64,000 nt of DNA from NCBI GenBank assembly GCA_965230755.1, contig CBDDLT010000023.1:367653-431652 (forward strand), read 5' to 3'. The notes under the pieces are model-generated. The model was not told the DNA's origin and ran no database searches. It saw nothing but the letters and a program-made list of their open reading frames with translations. This stretch comes from DATFJT01 sp965230755 (GTDB taxonomy: Bacteria; Bacteroidota; Bacteroidia; Chitinophagales; Saprospiraceae). This document shows, piece by piece, positions 1-5,211 of this stretch (position 1 is the first letter of the stretch; the number at the start of each line of letters is the position of its first letter). The translations under genes and the position numbers were made by a program.

Positions 1-28
1 ATTTTCTTTGTATTAAATTACAATTGAA

Positions 29-1402
29 ATGAAGAAAGTAACCGGAAAAGTATTGATCGAATTGGGATATCGTCAAGGGCGATGGTTTAAATCCGCTTTG
101 GAACATATCAATACCAATAGATTATCAGAAGAAGAAATGCAGTCATACTTGGAGTCCGTGGCACCTGTAATCCTAGACCCACATGATGAGCCACGTCATT
201 ATTTTCAAAATATTGAAGCAGAAAACGAAACGGAAATTGCCAATGTCAATGCCGTTAACAATACCATGTACCGCCTTATGAAAACACCGACAGTCATAGG
301 TGGAGCAGTTATGCCCGATGCATGTCCAACAGGACAATCAGGGCAAATTCCGGTCGGTGGAATCGCAGTTGCTGAAAACGCCATTCATCCAGCCATGCAC
401 AGCGCAGATATCTGTTGCTCAGTTATGATGACTTCTTTTGGAAATATAGAACCCAAACAAGTCCTCAACGCAGCGCACAACATCACTCACTTCGGTGGTG
501 GCGGGCGACAAGATCAAGCATTCGAGCTACCCAAAGAAATGGAGGATCGAATGAAAGCCAATTACTATATCAAGAGTCAAAGAAGTATTACACTGGCGAA
601 ATCTCATTTAGGTACCCAAGGAGATGGCAATCACTTTCTCTATGTTGGCATCTCCGAACAAACTGGAGAAACCATTATGGTCACCCATCATGGCAGTCGT
701 GGATTTGGAGCTAATCTTTACAAACAAGGGATGAAAGCGGCTGAAGCATTTCGAAGAGAAATCTCTCCCAAAACACAGAAGTGTAATGCCTGGATTCCCT
801 ATTCGGAAAGACAGGGAAAAGAATATTGGGAAGCCTTGCAAGTAGTCCGTGATTGGACCAAACTCAATCATGAAGTTCTACATCAGGCCACCAGCCAGGC
901 TTTGAAAATCGATCCGTACATGCGATTTTGGAATGAACATAATTTCGTATTCAAAGATGGAAATCATTTCTATCATGCCAAAGGTGCTACGCCATTGGAC
1001 GATAAATTTGTGCCGGATTCCCATGAAGGACTGAGATTGATCCCGCTTAACATGAGCGAACCCATTTTAGTTGTCAAGGGTGATACCATAGAAAATAATT
1101 TAGGTTTCGCCCCTCATGGTGCAGGCAGAGATATCAGCCGTTCACAACATGTGCGCAACAACGCACACCGCACGATAGAAGAAATATTCTTCCAGGAGAC
1201 AAAGGATTTGGATGTACGATTTTATTCTGGGAACATAGATATTTCCGAACTGCCGAGTGCCTATAAAAATGCAGATCGCGTTCAGGCTCAAATGAAGAAA
1301 TTCGGACTCGGAGATGTTGTCGACCGAATCATTCCCTATGGTTGTATCATGGCAGGAGACTGGCAAAAAGATGCGCCGTGGAGAAAGAGGAAAAGGAAGT
1401 AA
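29..1402 (+). CDS. rtcB: RtcB-family RNA ligase
   Basis: RtcB joins RNA 2',3'-cyclic-phosphate (or 3'-phosphate) ends to 5'-OH ends using GTP and Mn2+; it repairs cleaved tRNA/rRNA and ligates tRNA exons in archaea and animals. The 457-aa protein has the family's metal and guanylylation sites: D127 and C130 in SADICC, H202 in GDGNHF, H220 in THHGSRG, H304 in NEHNFV, and H363 in PHGAGR, which corresponds to the guanylylated His. Length is normal and the gene looks intact. The ATG at 29 gives a standard N-terminus (MKKVTGKVLIELGYRQG). It is followed by small-RNA and tRNA-like genes rather than by rtcA or prfH; what lies upstream is outside the window. Family call is secure; its RNA substrate here is inference. 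Confidence 0.96.
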   Translation: MKKVTGKVLIELGYRQGRWFKSALEHINTNRLSEEEMQSYLESVAPVILDPHDEPRHYFQNIEAENETEIANVNAVNNTMYRLMKTPTVIGGAVMPDACPTGQSGQIPVGGIAVAENAIHPAMHSADICCSVMMTSFGNIEPKQVLNAAHNITHFGGGGRQDQAFELPKEMEDRMKANYYIKSQRSITLAKSHLGTQGDGNHFLYVGISEQTGETIMVTHHGSRGFGANLYKQGMKAAEAFRREISPKTQKCNAWIPYSERQGKEYWEALQVVRDWTKLNHEVLHQATSQALKIDPYMRFWNEHNFVFKDGNHFYHAKGATPLDDKFVPDSHEGLRLIPLNMSEPILVVKGDTIENNLGFAPHGAGRDISRSQHVRNNAHRTIEEIFFQETKDLDVRFYSGNIDISELPSAYKNADRVQAQMKKFGLGDVVDRIIPYGCIMAGDWQKDAPWRKRKRK

Positions 1403-1404
1403 TA

Positions 1405-1434
1405 TTGAACAATATCTAATTTGTCCTATATTTG
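1405..1434 (+). promoter_or_regulatory. Bacteroidota-type promoter for small RNA 1
   Basis: A TTG at 1405-1407 and TATATTTG at 1427-1434 are separated by 19 nt, matching the Bacteroidota housekeeping consensus. It begins just after the rtcB stop, and no ORF starts at the expected start site near 1441, so it probably drives an RNA. Confidence 0.7.
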
Positions 1435-1440
1435 CATCGA

Positions 1441-1625
1441 ATTTAAAAATATGTATTGCGAAAATAAAATATCAATTGTTGTGACTTGCTCGATAGGGCA
1501 TTTACAATTTGATGGTCTGGAAAAAAGACATTTTTCAGGGTGCAATACGTATTTTATGAATTGATTTATACCAATAAAAATATAATATGTAGAGGCGTCC
1601 TGCGAAAGTAGGACGCTTTTTTTTT
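1441..1625 (+). ncRNA. Candidate structured small RNA 1 downstream of rtcB
   Basis: A stretch of about 180 nt lies between a consensus promoter and an intrinsic terminator and has no convincing ORF. It can fold into a closed multi-arm RNA: 1451-1459 pairs with 1542-1550 (GTATTGC with GCAATAC plus an A-T and a G-T pair), ATCAATTGT near 1471 pairs with ACAATTTGAT near 1503 with a bulge, and CTGGAAAAA at 1517-1525 pairs with TTTTTCAG at 1531-1538. Its position beside rtcB recalls the Y-RNA genes of the Salmonella rsr-yrlBA-rtcBA operon, but I see no sequence match that proves it is a Y RNA. Ends are estimates. Confidence 0.6.
1595..1625 (+). terminator. Intrinsic terminator of small RNA 1
   Basis: The 7-bp stem GCGTCCT/AGGACGC (1595-1601 with 1610-1616), loop GCGAAAGT, is followed by nine T. 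It is a textbook rho-independent terminator about 170 nt after the upstream promoter. Confidence 0.88.
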
Positions 1626-1806
1626 GATTTTTTTTGAAAAAATATGGAGAGCTAATAAAAGACTTACGATTTGAAGGATAATGCACAAAGACAAGTGCTT
1701 CAATAACTTATAAAATCCGCCAAATAATGCAGTAATGCAAACAGCTATCTCTATGCCAAACTTAAGCATAAGTCTTTGATATTCAACTATTTAAATCGCA
1801 TTTTAT

Positions 1807-1837
1807 TTGCAGAATAAAAATATTCATTATACATTTG
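1807..1837 (+). promoter_or_regulatory. Bacteroidota-type promoter for small RNA 2
   Basis: A TTG at 1807-1809 and TACATTTG at 1830-1837 are 20 nt apart. The -7 box is followed by GCATCG, as in the promoter of small RNA 1, so the two units may be co-regulated. Confidence 0.7.
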
Positions 1838-1843
1838 CATCGT

Positions 1844-2010
1844 CAAAAAATAACAGATATGATGTTTTTAAAATTTTGTGGGATTGAACGGGAGATATAT
1901 CTATCTCAAGAACATGAGGACATAAAAAAAAGGAGATTATATTGATGTAGAGGATAAATAAATATCCAAATACACATAAGCATCTCCTTGCATCAGGGGG
2001 GTGCTTTTTT
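1844..2010 (+). ncRNA. Candidate structured small RNA 2
   Basis: A second promoter-to-terminator unit without a plausible ORF. It contains a perfect 6-bp hairpin (GAGATA 1892-1897, TATCTC 1902-1907, loop TATC) and a nested long hairpin: AAGGAGAT 1930-1937 with ATCTCCTT 1982-1989, TGTA 1946-1949 with TACA 1971-1974, and GGATA 1952-1956 with TATCC 1963-1967. ATCTCC is also the left arm of the terminator stem, so the long hairpin and the terminator exclude each other. That would allow attenuation or antitermination of the downstream tRNA-like genes. The role is unknown. Confidence 0.55.
1980..2010 (+). terminator. Terminator of small RNA 2 with competing hairpin
   Basis: GCATCTCC at 1980-1987 pairs with GGGGGGTGC at 1996-2004, with G-T pairs and one bulge, followed by six T. 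The upstream AAGGAGAT at 1930-1937 can pair with the same left arm. Confidence 0.7.
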
Positions 2011-2038
2011 AATTCACCTTATTTTCTTGGATTGATCC

Positions 2039-2102
2039 AGTGTCGTAGCTCAGTTGGTTAGAGTTAATCTGAGGGTCACGAGTTTGAGCCTCTTCGGCGC
2101 TA
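2039..2102 (+). ncRNA. tRNA-like sequence lacking an anticodon arm
   Basis: The acceptor strands AGTGTCG (2039-2045) and CGGCGCT (2095-2101) form 7 pairs, two of them G-U. The D arm is normal (GCTC 2048-2051 with GAGT 2061-2064, loop AGTTGGTTA). The T arm at 2078-2094 has four of five pairs and the loop TTTGAGC, where normal tRNA has TTC. Only 13 nt join the D and T arms where about 22-23 are expected, so no anticodon hairpin can form; the remaining TAATCTGAGGGTC looks like the 3' side of an anticodon arm plus variable loop, as in a Thr(UGU) tRNA. It could be a decayed gene or a tRNA mimic. Confidence 0.6.
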
Positions 2103-2109
2103 CTGTAAT

Positions 2110-2344
2110 GTCCCGTTCGTATAATGGCTAGTACTCTGACATGATAAAGATTTTTGAAAACATTCGAGAATATTTTGTGTCAGATCAAGGCGCGAAGAAT
2201 GAAGATAGCCTTAGCTATCTGACTGATGAGCAACGATGATATGATGCAAAAGAAATCGAATGGAACGATAATTTTTATTATGTCAGAGTACTGGTACATC
2301 CGGCTTTCTATCGGAAGATGAGAGTTCGATTCTCTCACGGGATA
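2110..2344 (+). tRNA. tRNA-Glu(UUC) interrupted by a 163-nt palindromic insert
   Basis: The two outer parts assemble into a complete 72-nt tRNA-Glu: acceptor GTCCCGT (2110-2116) with ACGGGAT (2337-2343), D arm GTAT/GTAC (2119-2122, 2131-2134), anticodon arm 2299-2315 with anticodon TTC at 2306-2308, variable loop AGAT, a perfect T arm GAGAG/CTCTC (2320-2336) and discriminator A2344. The insert lies between the D arm and the anticodon arm and is flanked by GTAC at 2131-2134 and 2294-2297. As written the gene cannot make a normal tRNA unless the insert is removed at DNA or RNA level. The adjacent RtcB is a tRNA exon ligase in other lineages, which makes splicing imaginable; no endonuclease is visible here. 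A dead gene hit by a mobile repeat is the simpler explanation. Confidence 0.82.
2130..2292. repeat. Palindromic repeat element, copy A (inside tRNA-Glu)
   Basis: Terminal inverted repeats at 2130-2147 and 2275-2292 pair over 18 bp with one G-U. An inner repeat CATTCGA near 2161 pairs with TCGAATG near 2256. The centre (CAAGGCG near 2187, then ATAGC..GCTAT near 2205-2219) resembles the centres of the elements at 3223-3382 and 26166-26326, so this looks like a distant member of one family of non-coding, foldback elements of about 160 bp. Confidence 0.65.
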
Positions 2345-2395
2345 CTATTTAAAAAATCGAATTAAATGATGAACATATGAAAGAGAACACTATGT

Positions 2396-2547
2396 AATGT
2401 CACGGTGAGTAATGACTCATCGTTGAGAAATCAAAGGCATGGACAACAGGACAAGCTCCGAACTCAGTTTTCGGTGCAAGTTCCAAAAAGCCAAGTCCAT
2501 TGCTTCTCATCCGCCGAAGCGTATGTGAAAGCGGATAGAAATTTTTT
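2396..2547 (+). ncRNA. Candidate structured RNA 3, upstream of the TPR gene
   Basis: There is no ORF, but strong local structure. An 8-bp hairpin CGGTGAGT/ACTCATCG (2403-2410 with 2415-2422, loop AATG) is followed by a long arm closed by ATGGAC 2439-2444 and GTCCAT 2495-2500 that contains CCGAA 2458-2462 with TTCGG 2470-2474. A last hairpin, ATCCGC 2509-2514 with GCGGAT 2531-2536, is followed by a T-run at 2542-2547 and may end the RNA. It could be an independent small RNA or the 5' leader of the TPR gene. I saw no clear promoter. Confidence 0.45.
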
Positions 2548-2567
2548 AATCTGTACAAACGAATAAC

Positions 2568-3086
2568 ATGAATTTAAGTTTAGCTGACCAGTACTATATT
2601 AAAGCGCTGGACGCCTATCCTTACGATCTTGAGTCCGTTACAGAACATCTTCAGTATGCGTTGAGTTATGATGATGAACATGCCCAAGCTTTGTGTCTTT
2701 TGGGCCAATTAAAGATGTATCAACTCAAAGATTATATGACGGCTAAAAGCTGCTTCATAAGATCTTTAAAATGCAATAAGGCATTTCCAGATACATATAA
2801 ACATCTATCCTTGCTCTATGTGTGGTTAGGGGACTATAAGAAAGCTGAAAACCTGATTCAGCATGGCTTTAAAGTTGCCGGTATGGATCATTGCACTTTG
2901 CTTAGAATCTTGGCCATTGCACATGAATATCGAAGTGATCTTAAGCAAGCCAAGTATTCCTTGGAAAGGGCTGGTTCGATTGCCATCAATGATGCATGTA
3001 TACAAGCCATTGATGGAGATCTTAAACGGATCAATACCAAGGCTAAAGTGCTCAAGGCAAAGAAAAAAGGAAAGAAGTCCAAATAA
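2568..3086 (+). CDS. Small TPR-repeat protein
   Basis: A 172-aa soluble protein with no signal peptide or membrane segment. Three to four degenerate tetratricopeptide helix pairs run through residues 1-130 (for example around DDEHAQALCLLGQLKMY and FPDTYKHLSLLYVWLGDY), so it is probably a protein-binding scaffold. The C-terminus is very basic (KAKKKGKKSK), which would suit contact with RNA or acidic partners. It lies inside the RNA-repair island between structured RNA 3 and a tRNA-His-like gene; a role in handling these RNAs is inference from position only. I do not recognise a named family. Confidence 0.8.
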   Translation: MNLSLADQYYIKALDAYPYDLESVTEHLQYALSYDDEHAQALCLLGQLKMYQLKDYMTAKSCFIRSLKCNKAFPDTYKHLSLLYVWLGDYKKAENLIQHGFKVAGMDHCTLLRILAIAHEYRSDLKQAKYSLERAGSIAINDACIQAIDGDLKRINTKAKVLKAKKKGKKSK

Positions 3087-3098
3087 ATAGACTGGTAT

Positions 3099-3171
3099 GG
3101 TGGCAATAGTTTAATAGGCAAAACATCTCATTGTGGATGAGAAGACCAGGGTTCGAATCCCGTTGCCACCC
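3099..3171 (+). tRNA. Defective tRNA-His(GUG)-like gene
   Basis: It has a genomically encoded G-1 (3099), acceptor GTGGCAA (3100-3106) with TTGCCAC (3163-3169), a D arm GTTT/AAAC (3109-3112, 3121-3124) and a perfect anticodon arm TCTCA/TGAGA (3126-3142) with anticodon GTG. The T arm is one base short: CAGGG at 3147-3151 faces CCCG, so A3148 is unpaired, consistent with deletion of one T. A T6 run follows directly. It may be a pseudogene, a weakly functional tRNA or a tRNA mimic, like its neighbours. Confidence 0.65.
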
Positions 3172-3183
3172 TTTTTTGCTTAT

Positions 3184-3204
3184 CTGCGCAAATGGAGTGC
3201 GCAG
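3184..3204 (+). other. Isolated hairpin after tRNA-His-like gene
   Basis: CTGCGCA (3184-3190) and TGCGCAG (3198-3204) form a perfect 7-bp stem with a 7-nt loop. There is no T-run after it, so it is not a standard terminator. Confidence 0.5.
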
Positions 3205-3222
3205 TAGTGTGACACCTTTGTA

Positions 3223-3382
3223 ATACCAATTGGGATATACAATGGCGCCTAAGATTATCTAGAGATTTACTTCAGGTCGAGGCGTAAAACGCAGACATAG
3301 CAAGGCTATGACGAGTATTTACAACAAAGAGATGAAAGAAATCTCTCATAAGATGGACGTTATTGTATGTCCTAATTGGTAT
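3223..3382. repeat. Palindromic repeat element, copy B
   Basis: A 160-bp foldback element. The 21-bp ends (3223-3243 and 3362-3382, beginning ATACCAATTGGG) are inverted repeats with two mismatches, both of which pair as G-U in RNA. An inner pair AGAGATTT (near 3261) and AAATCTCT (near 3339), the core GAGGCG and ATAGC..GCTAT match the copy at 26166-26326. There is no ORF. It resembles a MITE or large REP-type element. Confidence 0.8.
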
Positions 3383-3434
3383 AAAATCAATGAACGCATT
3401 GATGAAAGAATTTGAAAAACAAAATACAAGATAA

Positions 3435-3451
3435 TGTCACTTGTGGTGACA
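3435..3451 (+). other. Short perfect hairpin
   Basis: TGTCAC and GTGACA form a 6-bp stem with loop TTGTG, about 50 nt upstream of the structured region that begins near 3490. Function unknown. Confidence 0.4.
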
Positions 3452-3563
3452 AAAGAAGTTATTGAGATGATGATTACTTATCCCTGATGAGGGTTTCTGT
3501 ATAGCCCCATGTAACCAAGGCAATAACCATTGGTTTGACGATGGTAGCATGATCCAATAACCC

Positions 3564-3642
3564 TGGGATCCAAGGGTCGTGGGTTCGAATCCCACTCATG
3601 CCATGCGCGTGATAGTTCAGCGGGTAGAACATTGGTTTTTTT
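3564..3642 (+). ncRNA. Permuted tRNA-like module 1 (Pro-like)
   Basis: The parts occur in permuted order: anticodon 3' side with CCAA (3570-3573), variable loop GGGTC, a perfect T arm GTGGG/CCCAC with loop TTCGAAT (3579-3595), acceptor 3' strand TCATGC (3596-3601), a 5-nt cap, acceptor 5' strand GCGTGA (3607-3612), D arm GTTC/GAAC with loop AGCGGGTA (3615-3630), TTGG (3632-3635), then T7. TTGG pairs with CCAA to close the anticodon stem, and the loop would read TGG (Pro). The acceptor stem is capped, so no free 3' end exists for charging. A rival reading pairs TCATGC with GCATGA at 3547-3552 and gives a D-armless hairpin chain instead. Confidence 0.55.
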
Positions 3643-3729
3643 GATTATGCAGGTTCGAGTCCTGCCAGGCCCACAGGGGCCTGTAGCGGAATTGGTTGAC
3701 GCAATAGACTCAAAATCTATTATCTTTTT
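3643..3729 (+). ncRNA. Permuted tRNA-Leu(CAA)-like module 2
   Basis: In order it has GATTA (variable arm 3' side), a perfect T arm GCAGG/CCTGC with loop TTCGAGT (3649-3665), acceptor 3' strand CAGGCCC (3666-3672), tetraloop ACAG, acceptor 5' strand GGGCCTG (3677-3683), D arm GCG/CGC (3686-3702), a perfect anticodon arm ATAGA/TCTAT (3704-3720) with anticodon CAA, TATC (variable arm 5' side), then T5. The acceptor pairs 7 of 7. Re-joined at the variable loop it would be a normal tRNA-Leu. Downstream of 3729 I find no second T arm, so the permuted reading is needed to complete it. The layout resembles the capped tRNA-mimic module of bacterial Y RNAs. Confidence 0.65.
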
Positions 3730-4055
3730 CACGGGAGCTGACCACTCATAAAAATGGTTACCACAAGAGAACCTTGTCTTTAGGGTCGCATCTTCTTCGC
3801 AAAAAAGAACCCAAGCAAAAACTCCATTTGCTTTGCAAAGAAGATAATCGAGTACATGATCCGAATGTAGCCGGATACCGTCAGGACAAAGTGTCTTTCT
3901 GATAGCCAATCTATATTTTCTCTGAGAATATACATTCGCCAATCACAAAGGGGCCTAATCCTGACTTAAGACTACATCCATCATTGCTTGATGATCCCAA
4001 AGGCAGGTTCTCTATTTTAAAATTGATTTAATAACCTTACTAAATATTGATTAAA

Positions 4056-5159
4056 ATGAAACTATTTAGACTCAAAGTCAAAGCCTATGAAAAAGCTTTG
4101 ATTTTCCGTAATCAAGCACTTATTCAGGTATTGGATAGCGGTAAACACTGGATAAGTTTTTTGGCAGATGTCGTTACTTACGATATCACGAAGCCATTTT
4201 ATCACGAGATAGACCTTGATCTATTGATGCAGTGCGAGGATCTGCGATCAAGACTTGATGTGATCGACATCGCGGATAACGAAATCGCTATCCAATACAA
4301 GAATGGTAATTTCCATCAGGTATTGACTCCAGGGAGATATGTCTACTGGAAAGACGGTATCGCATATACCTATGATAGAGTTGATCTCAATGATATAGAG
4401 GTCAGTAAGGACATCCCTAGAAAGGTTGTTCACCGACCAGAAGTCATGAGGTACTTGACCATGCATAACATAGAGAGTTACGAGATCGGTTTGCTATACG
4501 TAGATGGTATAATGAGCAAGGTGTTGAATCCTGGAACGTATTACTTCTGGAAAGGTGCGCAAAATGCCATCCTTACTAAAGTCGATACGCGCAAACAACA
4601 AGTCGAAATAAGCGGTCAGGAGCTGTTGACATCTGACAAGGCTGCAATTCGTATGAGTTTGTTTGCCAGCTATCAAGTTGTCGATGTCATGAAAGCTTTG
4701 ACTGAAAGCAAAGACCATGTCAGACAACTTTACGTAGCGCTTCAACTTGGATTGCGTCAATACGTTGGACAATATACCTTGGATCAATTGTTGCGCAATA
4801 AGTTGGCCATAGCAGAATATATTCTGGCCCAGGTCAAGGAGCGTGCAACTGAACTTGGTATCGAATTGATCGACTGCGGAGTTCGAGATATCATCTTGCC
4901 AGGTGATATCAAAGAAATCATGAATCAGGTATTGCTTGCGGAGAAAAAAGCACAGGCAAATACCATCATGAGACGTGAGGAAACGGCATCAACACGTAGT
5001 TTGTTGAATACTGCCAAGTTGATGGAAGACAATGATATGCTCTTCAAACTCAAAGAAATGGAGTACATGGAGCGTATTGCTGATAAAATTGGTGAAATCA
5101 CTGTTAACGGTGGAGGCCGGGTAGTAGATCAATTGCGAGAGCTCGTAGGTAGCAAATAG
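4056..5159 (+). CDS. Slipin-type SPFH/band-7 protein
   Basis: A 367-aa protein of the slipin/stomatin superfamily. The SPFH domain covers roughly residues 140-300 (from ESYEIGLLYVDG to the helical stretch LAEKKAQANTIMRREETAST). The N-terminal 130 residues carry a second, related-looking segment (YEKALIFRNQALIQVLDSG). There is no clear membrane segment, so it may attach peripherally or act in the cytosol. SPFH proteins form oligomeric rings on membranes; slipins are repeatedly found beside RtcB in bacterial RNA-repair loci, though their role there is not settled. I prefer ATG at 4056 over the in-frame TTG at 4047. It follows the structured RNA region on the same strand. Confidence 0.88.
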   Translation: MKLFRLKVKAYEKALIFRNQALIQVLDSGKHWISFLADVVTYDITKPFYHEIDLDLLMQCEDLRSRLDVIDIADNEIAIQYKNGNFHQVLTPGRYVYWKDGIAYTYDRVDLNDIEVSKDIPRKVVHRPEVMRYLTMHNIESYEIGLLYVDGIMSKVLNPGTYYFWKGAQNAILTKVDTRKQQVEISGQELLTSDKAAIRMSLFASYQVVDVMKALTESKDHVRQLYVALQLGLRQYVGQYTLDQLLRNKLAIAEYILAQVKERATELGIELIDCGVRDIILPGDIKEIMNQVLLAEKKAQANTIMRREETASTRSLLNTAKLMEDNDMLFKLKEMEYMERIADKIGEITVNGGGRVVDQLRELVGSK

Positions 5160-5211
5160 CATTCCCCTCTTCTGACTATGTTTAGGAGAGGGTTTGCTAT
5201 TAGATCTAAAC

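Larger units (their letters stand above)
3490..3960 (+). ncRNA. Extended structured RNA region around the tRNA-like modules
   Basis: GTAACCA (3511-3517) pairs with TGGTTAC (3755-3761), closing a domain that holds both tRNA-like modules; GGTTT (3492-3496) with GAACC (3769-3773) could extend it. Beyond it, ATCTTCTTCGCAAA (3790-3803) pairs with TTTGCAAAGAAGAT (3832-3845) at 13 of 14 positions, enclosing AGCAAA/TTTGCT (3814-3819, 3827-3832). Further hairpins follow at about 3861-3876 and 3911-3931. The region up to 4055 has no convincing ORF. It may be one long RNA, several small RNAs, or the 5' leader of the slipin gene. Confidence 0.45.

Noticed and set aside
1426..1769. Two short minus-strand ORFs opposite small RNA 1
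   Set aside because: No recognisable domains, AT-rich low-complexity sequence, and the plus strand shows promoter and terminator instead.
3546..3603. Reading module 1 as a D-armless tRNA with acceptor AGCATGA/TCATGCC
   Set aside because: Six of seven pairs form, but there is no D arm and the anticodon loop would be 10 nt. The permuted reading gives a full D arm and a closing stem; the alternative remains possible and is noted in the feature.
3478..3942. 154-aa minus-strand ORF over the tRNA-like modules
   Set aside because: It reads through tRNA T arms on the opposite strand (the typical WDSNPRP artefact) and has no family; the RNA explanation fits better.
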